The notes under the pieces were generated by a model, which searched no databases, was not told the DNA's origin, and was given only the letters and a program-made list of their open reading frames with translations. A stretch of 12,765 nucleotides of DNA. Source: Desulfocapsa sp. (GTDB lineage Bacteria > Desulfobacterota > Desulfobulbia > Desulfobulbales > Desulfocapsaceae). Location of the stretch: assembly GCA_020717935.1 (NCBI GenBank), contig DYDK01000023.1, forward strand, positions 1-12,765, given 5' to 3'. Every line of letters begins with the position of its first letter. Positions within the stretch are counted from its first letter, which is position 1. Of the stretch, positions 1-6,760 are shown piece after piece. The translations under genes were made by a program, and so were the position numbers.

Positions 1-331
1 GTGCTTGAACGAAAACCCTATTTCTCTCGAACAAACATAATGTTACATTACAATTCGAGCAGCGAAGATTTGTGGAATTTTGCTCTTTTTGTTACCATGT
101 CACCTATTTTTCAGGTTTTGGCAGTAATATCTCAAAATCTTCGCCACCAAAATTATATCTAACAGCTTGTTTTGGTGAGTTTTATGTAGTTTCCGTTCAG
201 GCACTATTTACCCTTATTATAAAACCCCCTTTTCGAGAACGATCTCAATCAATCACTCTGCGCAGGGCCGGAAATAAAGGCGGCGCCAGTGCGCATCGTC
301 AATGAAATTCCATGGACAGTGCGGTGTTCTT
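1..331. other. AT-rich gene-free stretch at the window edge
   Basis: No convincing gene is present. The one open frame here (72-305, plus strand) has no recognisable ribosome binding site and no family-like protein composition. Two perfect inverted repeats stand side by side: CGAAGATTT at 63-71 with AAATCTTCG at 135-143, and CACCAAAA at 145-152 with TTTTGGTG at 170-177. Neither is followed by a T-run on the minus strand, so they are not a standard terminator for the biotin carboxylase gene ending at 332. On the minus strand a TATAAT hexamer lies at 221-216 without a good -35 partner. The stretch may hold the 3' untranslated region of the carboxylase gene and the promoter of a gene beyond the window. 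Confidence 0.4.
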
Positions 332-2365
332 TCAGCCCTTAAACGAGATCAAAACATCGCCGGTTTCAACCGCTACCCCTGGCCGGGTTGTGATTGCGTC
401 AATAATACCGTCGCAGGGTGATGCGACTCCACTCTCCATTTTCATGGATTCAATCACCACCAGATCCTGGCCTTTATAGACCCGCTCGCCTTCATTTATC
501 AAGACGCTGACCACCATCCCGGGGAGGGGGGAGGTCAGTTCGTTGGCCCCGATGCGGGTTTGCTCCTTGGGCATGTATTGAGCAAGCTCCCATTCCTGCG
601 GGGTGTAAATCTCAAAAATGCGGCTGATACCGCAAAAGGCCGCCCAGATGAAATTCTGCCGATATTGGAGGCGGAAGTACTGGATTTCTTTATTGATCTC
701 CAACCGTAATCGGCGACGGAAAAATTCAAACTCCGGTGTTTTGACCGCGTAGTGAACGCCATCAACCCAAAAATCCCAGGCCCGAACTGGATGCTCCCCC
801 TGCTTATCATTTTGAAATTCCCCCTTGAACTCCACCGCAAAAATGTCCCCCTCCCCTTTAACCATATAGCGATGAGTCACCTCAGCCCTTGGTGAAGAGC
901 CAACCTTGGCGATCATAGGTTTGAGCGATTGTCGCATCAGGTTTTCGCGATTATGATAAACCGTGGTGACGGCGATGGCCATGGCCTCAAGATGCTTTCT
1001 GGGCGGGGCAAGGCGGGAGACACCATCATCAAAATGCTCTTCAATAAAGGCGGTAGTCATCGTGCCAGCACTAAAATCTGGATGGTTGAGGATGGCGTTG
1101 GCAAAATCAACATTGGTGATGACCCCTTCGATGTGATAGCGATTCAGGGCCTGCACCAATGTCTGACGGGCCGCGTCTCGGTTTGGCCCCCAGGCGGCGA
1201 CCTTGGCCAGCAGCGAGTCGTAAAAGACACTGATGACACTACCGGCCTCTATACCGCTGTCCAGACGGATATTGTCACCCCGCAGATAGCCGTAGCGGGT
1301 GATCAGTCCGGTGGATGGTAAAAAACTGCGGCTTGGGTCTTCGGCACAGATACGGGCTTCTATAGCCCAGCCGTTCATCTGCACCTCATCCTGATTCAGC
1401 GGCAGATGCTGACCAGCGGCCACCCGCAGTTGCAGCTCCACCAGATCAAGACCGGTCACCATTTCGGTAATCGGATGTTCCACCTGCAAACGGGTATTCA
1501 TTTCCATGAAGAAAAAATCCCCGTGCTGATCCAGAATAAATTCCACGGTGCCGGCATTGCTGTAGCCCGCTTCACGGGCCAGGGCACAGGCCATATCGCC
1601 CATTTTCTGGCGTAAGATGGGGTCAACCGCCGGTGAGGGAGATTCTTCGATGACTTTCTGATAGCGGCGCTGGATAGAACATTCCCGTTCGCCCAGGGAA
1701 AGCACCTTGCCATGCTGGTCGGCCATGATCTGAACTTCGATATGACGGGGGCCTTCGATGAACTTCTCCAGAAAGATGCGATCATCGCCAAAGGCCTTGC
1801 GGGTCTCATCCTGGGCCGACTGGAGGGCCGATGCCAGTTGATCCGGGCCATGCACACTGCGCATCCCCCGCCCTCCGCCCCCTGCCGCTGGCTTAAACAG
1901 TACTGGATAGCCGATTTCCGCGGCCTTTTCTCTGATCATGGCCAGATCGGACAGGGCCTGATTGCAGCCAGGCACCACCGGGACTCCGGCCTTGATGGCC
2001 ATATTTTTGGCGGCAATTTTATCGCCCATGGTGGCCACCACCTCAGCGGATGGGCCAATAAAGATCAGGCCCGCGGCCACCACCTCAGCGGCAAAGGACG
2101 CGCTCTCGGACAAAAAACCGTAGCCAGGATGAATCGCCTGGCAGTTATGAGCCAGGGCAGCCTCGACGAGTTTGCTTATCACCAGGTATGATGCCGAAGA
2201 GGGCGACGGCCCCAGATGCACCGCCTCATCTGCCTCGCGCACGAACAGGGAACGGGAGTCAATATCCGAATAAACGGCCACCGTTTTGATGCCCAGCCGC
2301 TTACAGGTTTTGATGATACGAATCGCAATTTCGCCACGGTTAGCGATGAGAATTTTTTCAAACAT
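332..2365 (-). CDS. biotin carboxylase fused to biotin carboxyl carrier domain (acyl-CoA or pyruvate carboxylase alpha subunit)
   Basis: This cytoplasmic subunit carboxylates its own biotin with ATP and bicarbonate and hands the carboxyl group to a separate carboxyltransferase. The 677 residues show, in order: the biotin carboxylase N-terminal domain (about 1-112, starting MFEKILIANRGEIAIRI), an ATP-grasp domain with the glycine loop GGGGRG at 162-167 and the catalytic segment MNTRLQVEHP at 289-298 (Arg292 and Glu296 fall at the same numbers as in E. coli AccC), the carboxylase C-terminal domain (about 335-445), a beta-rich linker (about 510-610), and a biotinyl domain with ESMKME, predicted biotin on Lys642. 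The length matches propionyl-, acetyl- or methylcrotonyl-CoA carboxylase alpha chains. E. coli AccC, by contrast, lacks the carrier domain. No carboxyltransferase lies in the window, so the substrate is undecided. The gene starts 51 bases after the selenoprotein gene and may share its transcript. The ribosome binding site is weak. Confidence 0.93.
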   Translation of the reverse strand: MFEKILIANRGEIAIRIIKTCKRLGIKTVAVYSDIDSRSLFVREADEAVHLGPSPSSASYLVISKLVEAALAHNCQAIHPGYGFLSESASFAAEVVAAGLIFIGPSAEVVATMGDKIAAKNMAIKAGVPVVPGCNQALSDLAMIREKAAEIGYPVLFKPAAGGGGRGMRSVHGPDQLASALQSAQDETRKAFGDDRIFLEKFIEGPRHIEVQIMADQHGKVLSLGERECSIQRRYQKVIEESPSPAVDPILRQKMGDMACALAREAGYSNAGTVEFILDQHGDFFFMEMNTRLQVEHPITEMVTGLDLVELQLRVAAGQHLPLNQDEVQMNGWAIEARICAEDPSRSFLPSTGLITRYGYLRGDNIRLDSGIEAGSVISVFYDSLLAKVAAWGPNRDAARQTLVQALNRYHIEGVITNVDFANAILNHPDFSAGTMTTAFIEEHFDDGVSRLAPPRKHLEAMAIAVTTVYHNRENLMRQSLKPMIAKVGSSPRAEVTHRYMVKGEGDIFAVEFKGEFQNDKQGEHPVRAWDFWVDGVHYAVKTPEFEFFRRRLRLEINKEIQYFRLQYRQNFIWAAFCGISRIFEIYTPQEWELAQYMPKEQTRIGANELTSPLPGMVVSVLINEGERVYKGQDLVVIESMKMESGVASPCDGIIDAITTRPGVAVETGDVLISFKG

Positions 2366-2416
2366 AAGGATGCTGTGATTGAGATTTTCTTAAAAAAATG
2401 GAAGTTGAGCATACAT

Positions 2417-2761
2417 TTACAATTGCTCTGTTAATTTCTTATACATGCCTTCGTTATAACCGATATAGTATCTATCCCCGATCTGCAAAGCAGGCGCACG
2501 GAGGTTTCCACTCCGACCCAAAACAACACCCATAAGAGCTTCTTTTTCAGCCTGATCAGGGAGATACTCCTGCACCATTTTTCCTTTGCCGACAAGCACC
2601 CTACTCGCTTGCTGTAATCGCTCCCAAGCCTCTTCAGCCCGTATGGTCTCTTTTTTGGCGTCAACCTCTACGGCGATTGCAATCTGAGCCTGCTCCAAAG
2701 CCTCCCGTGCCTTGTTGCACGATACTCACCCTTTGCGAAAATATGCCCATTCTATCTTCAT
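2417..2761 (-). CDS. predicted selenoprotein, ArsC/Spx-like thioredoxin fold, U-x-x-C motif
   Basis: The reading frame starts at ATG 2761-2759, preceded by GAGAGG about five bases away. It reads MKIEWAYFRKG, then an in-frame TGA at 2728-2726, then VSCNKAREALEQAQ and on to TAA at 2419-2417, giving 114 residues with selenocysteine at position 12 and Cys15. The motif U-V-S-C sits after the first beta strand, where ArsC and Spx proteins carry C-x-x-C or a single Cys. The C-terminal segment GRSGNLRAPALQIG (82-95) has the conserved Pro of the fold at about residue 90, followed by YIGYNEGMY, which resembles the ArsC/Spx ending of the GxNE type. From memory, an ArsC-family (seleno)protein group with WxYxRKG(U/C)xxC fits closely. 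The role is probably thiol or selenol redox chemistry. True arsenate reduction is not established, since no arsenic genes are nearby. A gene caller that ignores Sec would start at TTG 2698 and lose the active site. Without Sec insertion only an 11-residue peptide would be made. Confidence 0.85.
2691..2719 (-). promoter_or_regulatory. candidate bacterial SECIS element for Sec insertion
   Basis: Counting from the base after the TGA, a lower stem UGC/GCA (+7 to +9 with +33 to +35) is separated by a 2x2 internal loop (AA opposite GA) from an upper stem CAAGGC/GCUUUG (six pairs, one G-U; +12 to +17 with +25 to +30). The apical loop is ACGGGAG (+18 to +24). In E. coli fdhF the SelB-binding loop, which contains GGU, also lies roughly 17-23 bases after the UGA, so spacing and loop guanines agree with a functional SECIS. 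The pairing was done by hand. No folding energy was calculated. Confidence 0.65.
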
Positions 2762-2966
2762 TCCATCCTCTCTATGATGTGAGAAAATTGTAAAGTTCTA
2801 CGCACCTGTCTTTGCAGGCAGGCGCTTGTATGAGTTTCATTGATGGTTAAAAAAATTACACCCTCTGGCCTTCGTTCTGTCACTAATGGCAGTCTCAATT
2901 TCAATAATACGAAGAATCTCCCCTACAGAAAAAAATAAAAATAAAAAAATAAAAACTTTTGGGCCA
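2762..2966 (-). promoter_or_regulatory. leader between lolD and the selenoprotein gene
   Basis: Just after the lolD stop comes a strongly T-rich run on the transcribed strand (about 2957-2929) without a preceding hairpin. Nearer the selenoprotein start there is a seven-pair hairpin with one G-U pair: GCGCCTG (2825-2819) with CAGGTGC (2808-2802), loop of ten bases, about 40 bases before the ATG. It lacks a T-tail, so it is not a standard terminator. A GAGAGG ribosome binding site lies at about 2772-2767. I see no clear -35/-10 pair, so whether the selenoprotein gene has its own promoter or is read through from lolD is open. Confidence 0.35.
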
Positions 2967-3665
2967 CTATTCCGGCAATAACACCCCGTCCTTGAGTGTC
3001 AGGCGGCGATCCATGCGGGCGGCCAGGGTTTCATTGTGGGTGACCATGATCGTGGCCAGCGCCAGCTCGTCGCAAAGATTGTGCAATAATTCAAATACGA
3101 TATCGCCTGAACGGGTATCGAGATTGCCGGTAGGTTCATCGGCAAAGAGCAGGGCTGGTTTCATAATCAAGGCTCGGGCCAGGGCGGTACGCTGCTGTTC
3201 ACCTCCCGAAAGCTCCCCCACCTTATGGCTCAGGCGATGGCTGAGCTCCACCTGGGCCAGCAGATTGGTGGCAGGTGCGATCATCTCGCTTCTTTTTTTA
3301 CCGGCAATGAGTCCGGGCATCATCACATTTTCGAGGGCGGTAAATTCCGGAAGCAGGTGATGAAACTGGAAAATAAACCCAACTGAGCGATTCCGGTACT
3401 GGGCCAGTTCTTTGTCGTTTTTACGGGTCAGGAGTTCGCCGTGGAAAAAAAGTTCGCCGCTGGTGGGGGTATCAAGGGTGCCAAGCAGTCGGAGCAGAGT
3501 CGTCTTTCCCGAACCCGAGGCCCCGACAATGGCTGTCATCTCTCCGCTTTTGGTTTCAATATTCACTCCTTTGAGAATCTCAATGGCCGCCGCCCCTGTC
3601 CCATAGTCTTTACGAAGATCCCGGGCAGCAAACAGCGGTTGAGGAATAGCGGTCGTCGTGCTCAT
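2967..3665 (-). CDS. lolD: LolD-like ATPase of the lipoprotein-releasing ABC transporter
   Basis: This cytoplasmic ATPase powers extraction of mature lipoproteins from the inner membrane for transfer to LolA. The 232 residues carry all ABC motifs: Walker A GASGSGKTT (48-56), Q-loop Gln100, signature LSGGEQQ (152-158), Walker B LLFADEP (172-178) followed by TGNLD, and switch His210. It belongs to the LolD/MacB/FtsE class. The adjacent LolC/E-type permease supports LolD. I chose ATG 3665 because it overlaps the permease stop in an ATGA arrangement. The open frame extends 13 codons upstream inside the permease gene, but MEGRTGPSWRGAG is not family-like. Overlap implies translational coupling with the permease. 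Confidence 0.92.
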   Translation of the reverse strand: MSTTTAIPQPLFAARDLRKDYGTGAAAIEILKGVNIETKSGEMTAIVGASGSGKTTLLRLLGTLDTPTSGELFFHGELLTRKNDKELAQYRNRSVGFIFQFHHLLPEFTALENVMMPGLIAGKKRSEMIAPATNLLAQVELSHRLSHKVGELSGGEQQRTALARALIMKPALLFADEPTGNLDTRSGDIVFELLHNLCDELALATIMVTHNETLAARMDRRLTLKDGVLLPE

Positions 3666-4900
3666 GCCAGCACCTCGCCAGGATGGACCTGTGCGGCCTT
3701 CCATGAAGGGTAAATGGTGGCGGCCAGGGTAATGAGAATGGCAGCAACGGCGACAATGCCCACATCCATGGGCAGAACCTTGATCGGCAGGGTGCTCATG
3801 GGATAGACATTGGAGGGCAGCTCAATAAACTTATAACGGGAGAGCAGCTCGCACAGCCCCAGACCGCCAACCACACCAAGGATAGTGCCGGAGAAGGCAA
3901 TCACCAAACCTTGAAAGAAGAAGATCTTCATGATGGAACGGGAGGTGGCCCCCATGGATTTAAGGATGGCAATATCCTTCTCCTTCTCCATCACCACCAT
4001 GATCAAGGCGCTGATGATATTGAGGGCCGCCACCAGAATGATCAAGGTCAGGCAGATGAACATCCCGATCTTTTCCAGTTTGAAAGCGGCAAAGAGGTTG
4101 CGATTCATGGACATCCAGTCCTTGGCGATAAGGGGTGTCTCCCGCACCGCATTGATGCGGTCGGCAATTTTACGGGCAACATGGTCGGCCTGATTCAGCT
4201 CATCCTCCTTGACCGCTGCCTCAATGCCGTGAGCGATATCACCACTTTCCAGAAAAGCCTGAACATCGGCAAGGGTCATATAGGCAAGGCTGGAGTCGTA
4301 TTCATACATCCCTGATTCAAAGATACCGGAAATTTTACAGGTCTTGATCTTGGGGATGATGCCCATGGGAGTGAGAGGTCCGGAGGAAGAAATAAGCCGC
4401 ACCTTGTCACCCACCCTGACCTGGAGCTCTTCGGCCAGATTTTTTCCCAGAATGATATGGGGCACTCGACTGTCTGGCCCCTGGCTCAGGTCGTGGATGG
4501 AACCGCGAATCATCTGTTTGCCCAGATTGATGACCCCGGAGGCGGTGTCTGGATCAATGCCGCGCAGAATGACCCCGCTGCCGCCGGAGGCCCCACTCAT
4601 CAGGGTCTGGGTGTAGAGGTAGGGCGTGGCGCCAGTGACGCCATCCACGGTCAGGATTTCTTCGCGAATGGTCTGGTAGTCGGTAATGGAACCGCCGGGC
4701 TGCTGGACAATGATATGGGAGTTGATGCCGAGAATCTGATCGCGCAGACCATCGGTGAAGCCCGAATAGACAGCCAGCACCACGATCAGGGCCATAACCC
4801 CAACGGTGATACCGGCCACCGAGATCAGGGAAATGAGCGAGATAAATCGCTGCTTATGTCGGGCCCGCAGATAGCGGAAGCTGATGAACCATTCGTACAT
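3662..4900 (-). CDS. lolC: lipoprotein-releasing ABC transporter permease (LolC/LolE family)
   Basis: This inner-membrane permease works with LolD to release outer-membrane lipoproteins. The 412 residues begin with the family hallmark MYEWFISFRYLRARHKQRFISLISLISVAGI, followed by the first membrane segment (about 20-45), a large periplasmic domain (about 50-270), and three C-terminal membrane segments of the FtsX type (about 278-303, 326-352 and 378-398). EKDIAILKSMGATSRSIMKIF (about 307-327) is the usual cytoplasmic coupling helix region that contacts the ATPase. Only one permease gene is present. Outside Gammaproteobacteria one such protein commonly serves as a homodimer in place of a LolC/LolE pair, so the symbol is by family only. 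The stop overlaps the lolD start. The gene begins 51 bases after lysS without an obvious ribosome binding site. Confidence 0.9.
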   Translation of the reverse strand: MYEWFISFRYLRARHKQRFISLISLISVAGITVGVMALIVVLAVYSGFTDGLRDQILGINSHIIVQQPGGSITDYQTIREEILTVDGVTGATPYLYTQTLMSGASGGSGVILRGIDPDTASGVINLGKQMIRGSIHDLSQGPDSRVPHIILGKNLAEELQVRVGDKVRLISSSGPLTPMGIIPKIKTCKISGIFESGMYEYDSSLAYMTLADVQAFLESGDIAHGIEAAVKEDELNQADHVARKIADRINAVRETPLIAKDWMSMNRNLFAAFKLEKIGMFICLTLIILVAALNIISALIMVVMEKEKDIAILKSMGATSRSIMKIFFFQGLVIAFSGTILGVVGGLGLCELLSRYKFIELPSNVYPMSTLPIKVLPMDVGIVAVAAILITLAATIYPSWKAAQVHPGEVLA

Positions 4901-4951
4901 ATCAGTACCAGAGGGTAGATGATAAAAGACAGTGGCCAGAAGTTACCACTC

Positions 4952-6547
4952 TTATTTCCCTACCATTTTTCTTCTACCCTTGGGGCTGTTTGCTCTTTTT
5001 TTGCATGAGCACGATCCTCCCTTTTCCGTTCCGTTTTCTGTTTTTTGCTTTCTGTCTTCTGCTTCTGCTTCCGGTTTCATGTGCGGGAAGAGGATGACAT
5101 CGCGGATGGAGGGGGAATTGGTGAGAAGCATGATGAGGCGGTCAATGCCGATGCCCTGGCCAGCTGCGGAAGGCATTCCGTATTCGAGGGCCCGGACAAA
5201 ATCTTCGTCCATCTCGGCGTGGATCTCTTCGTCGTCGCCTTTTTCAGCAATCTGCTGTTCTAAGCGTTGCCGTTGATCGATGGGGTCGCTGAGTTCGCTG
5301 AAGGCGTTGGCGATCTCACGACCGGTGATGAAGAGCTCGAAACGGTCTGTGATGGACGGATCCTGCTCGTTACGGCGCGCCAGCGGCGAGACCTCGATGG
5401 GATAGGAGGTGATGAAGGTGGGGTCAATCAATTTTTCTTCCACCAGCAGTTCAAAGAGGGCGGTCCTGGCCTTGCCCGGGCCGGCGAGCGGTTCGAGTTT
5501 GACCCCTTTGGTGCTTCGAGCCAGGGCCAGAACCTTCTCGTCATCGCCCACAACTTCAGGGTCAAGGCCGCCGATCTGGATGAGGGCCTCATTCATGGTC
5601 AGACGATGCCAGGGCGGGGTCAGATTGACCTTCGTTCCCTGATAGTCGATCTCCATGGTGTCGTTGACCTCCTGCGACAGCCAGGAGATCAACTCTTCGG
5701 TGATGTCCATCATGTCGTGGTAGGTGGCGTAGGCCTGATAGAACTCCAACATGGTGAACTCCGGGTTATGCCGGGTGGACAGCCCTTCGTTGCGGAAATT
5801 GCGGTTGATCTCAAAGACCCGCTCAAAACCGCCCACCAGCAGGCGTTTGAGGTATAACTCAGGGGCAATGCGCAGATAAAGGTCCATACCCAGCGCATTA
5901 TGATGGGTCATAAACGGTTTGGCCTGGGCCCCGCCGGGGATCGGCTGCATCATCGGGGTCTCGACCTCCATGAAGCCGCGGTTGCCCAAAAACTCTCGAA
6001 TCAGGCGGATGATTTCCACCCGTTTGCGAAAGATGGCCCTGCTCTCGGGCGTGACAATCAGATCCACATAGCGTTGACGGTAGCGGGTCTCGACATTGGT
6101 CAGGCCATGCCATTTTTCGGGCAGGGGGCGCAGGGACTTGGTGATCATCACTAATGTGTCGGCCATGACCGAGAGTTCGCCGGTCTGGGTCTTGAACAGC
6201 TTGCCCTCAATGCCCACAATATCGCCAATGTCCCATTTCTTAAAGGCGGCAAACGGCTCTTCGCCAACGGTGTCCTGCTTGATGTAAATCTGGATCTGTC
6301 CTGAAGAATCGGTCAGTTGGCAAAAAGCCGCCTTGCCAAATTTGCGCAAGGCCATGATCCGGCCGGCAATTGAGTAGGTGAATCTGGCCTCTTCAAAGGA
6401 CTCAGCCGCCAGCTGCTCACCCTTGGGGAGCAGCTCCTTGATTCGGTTAGCAGGCTTAAAGCTGTTGCTGAAGATGTTGATGCCCAGTGCGGACAGTGCC
6501 TCGGCTTTTTCTCGTCGTTGTTTCAGGACTTGGTTTTCTTGATTCAT
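4952..6547 (-). CDS. lysS: lysyl-tRNA synthetase, class II
   Basis: This cytoplasmic enzyme charges tRNA-Lys with lysine using ATP. The 531 residues show the N-terminal OB-fold anticodon-binding domain (about 57-137, with the typical AGRIMALRKFGKAAFCQL) and the class II catalytic domain: motif 1 around GFMEVETPMMQ (191-201), motif 2 RVFEINRNFRNEG (243-255), and motif 3 GQGIGIDRLIMLL running to SIRDVILFP (463-488). The conserved protein normally ends at about HMKPE (489-493). Here 38 further residues follow, rich in Lys, Arg and Glu with a CSC triplet, and I know no LysS function for such a tail. Downstream lies lolC-lolD, a lysS-lolCD order that I recall from other Desulfobacterota. The ATG at 6547 fits the family start. 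The ribosome binding site is weak. Confidence 0.95.
   Translation of the reverse strand: MNQENQVLKQRREKAEALSALGINIFSNSFKPANRIKELLPKGEQLAAESFEEARFTYSIAGRIMALRKFGKAAFCQLTDSSGQIQIYIKQDTVGEEPFAAFKKWDIGDIVGIEGKLFKTQTGELSVMADTLVMITKSLRPLPEKWHGLTNVETRYRQRYVDLIVTPESRAIFRKRVEIIRLIREFLGNRGFMEVETPMMQPIPGGAQAKPFMTHHNALGMDLYLRIAPELYLKRLLVGGFERVFEINRNFRNEGLSTRHNPEFTMLEFYQAYATYHDMMDITEELISWLSQEVNDTMEIDYQGTKVNLTPPWHRLTMNEALIQIGGLDPEVVGDDEKVLALARSTKGVKLEPLAGPGKARTALFELLVEEKLIDPTFITSYPIEVSPLARRNEQDPSITDRFELFITGREIANAFSELSDPIDQRQRLEQQIAEKGDDEEIHAEMDEDFVRALEYGMPSAAGQGIGIDRLIMLLTNSPSIRDVILFPHMKPEAEAEDRKQKTENGTEKGGSCSCKKRANSPKGRRKMVGK
5031..5073. repeat. low-complexity TTCTG-type tract inside the 3' end of lysS
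   Basis: On the plus strand the tract is almost pure pyrimidine, with TTTCTG, TTTCTG, TCTTCTG and CTTCTG units in irregular succession. On the coding strand it specifies the AEAEDRKQKTENGT part of the LysS tail, immediately after the last conserved residues. It looks like a short repeat expansion or an inserted intergenic repeat that pushed the stop codon downstream. Confidence 0.5.
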
Positions 6548-6582
6548 GATGGATGAAAATGCGTGGTGAGTGGGAAGGAGTA

Positions 6583-6743
6583 AGGGTCTCGGCCAGAATA
6601 AATTGTTCCATATTGCGCAGGATTTTCAGGCATATTCGAGGAGTGGAAAGAGGCGCATAGCAGGGCTATGAAACTCTTTCCGTGACGAAGAAGATGACTG
6701 AAAAGACCAGCAAGATGGGATGATTTATTCTGGCCGAGGCCCT
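6583..6743. repeat. 161-bp imperfect palindrome between metE-like gene and lysS
   Basis: Outer arms 6583-6603 and 6723-6743 are inverted copies, 20 of 21 bases matching, the exception being a T-G pair. Inside them are TTTTCAG (6623-6629) with CTGAAAA (6698-6704), GGAAAGAG (6645-6652) with CTCTTTCC (6674-6681), and CATAGC (6656-6661) with GCTATG (6665-6670) around a three-base loop. The paired blocks share essentially one centre, at 6663, so the whole element can fold back as one long hairpin with scattered mismatches. It begins 17 bases after the metE-like stop and ends 35 bases before the lysS start, filling the spacer. It has no coding capacity and could be a foldback/MITE-like or REP-like repeat, or a transcript-processing or termination structure. 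Confidence 0.8.
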
Positions 6744-6760
6744 AAAATGAAATTTGCGGT

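Noticed and set aside
72..305. 77-residue plus-strand open frame
   Set aside because: No ribosome binding site, low-complexity AT-rich composition at the start, and no family resemblance.
2417..2698. 93-residue protein starting at TTG 2698
   Set aside because: This start has no suitable ribosome binding site of its own and removes the redox motif. The frame continues upstream through TGA to an ATG with GAGAGG, and the longer reading matches the family from its first strand.
2726..2728. TGA as a nonsense mutation making a pseudogene
   Set aside because: The codon falls exactly at the catalytic Cys/Sec position, is followed by a SECIS-like hairpin, and the rest of the frame is intact. Sequencing error cannot be excluded without reads.
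2802..2825. Terminator after lolD
   Set aside because: The hairpin is real on paper, but it is not followed by T residues on the minus strand, and it lies about 140 bases beyond the lolD stop, close to the next start codon.
3666..3704. 13-residue N-terminal extension of LolD
   Set aside because: It lies within the permease gene and has no family-like sequence. The ATGA overlap at 3662-3665 gives the better start.
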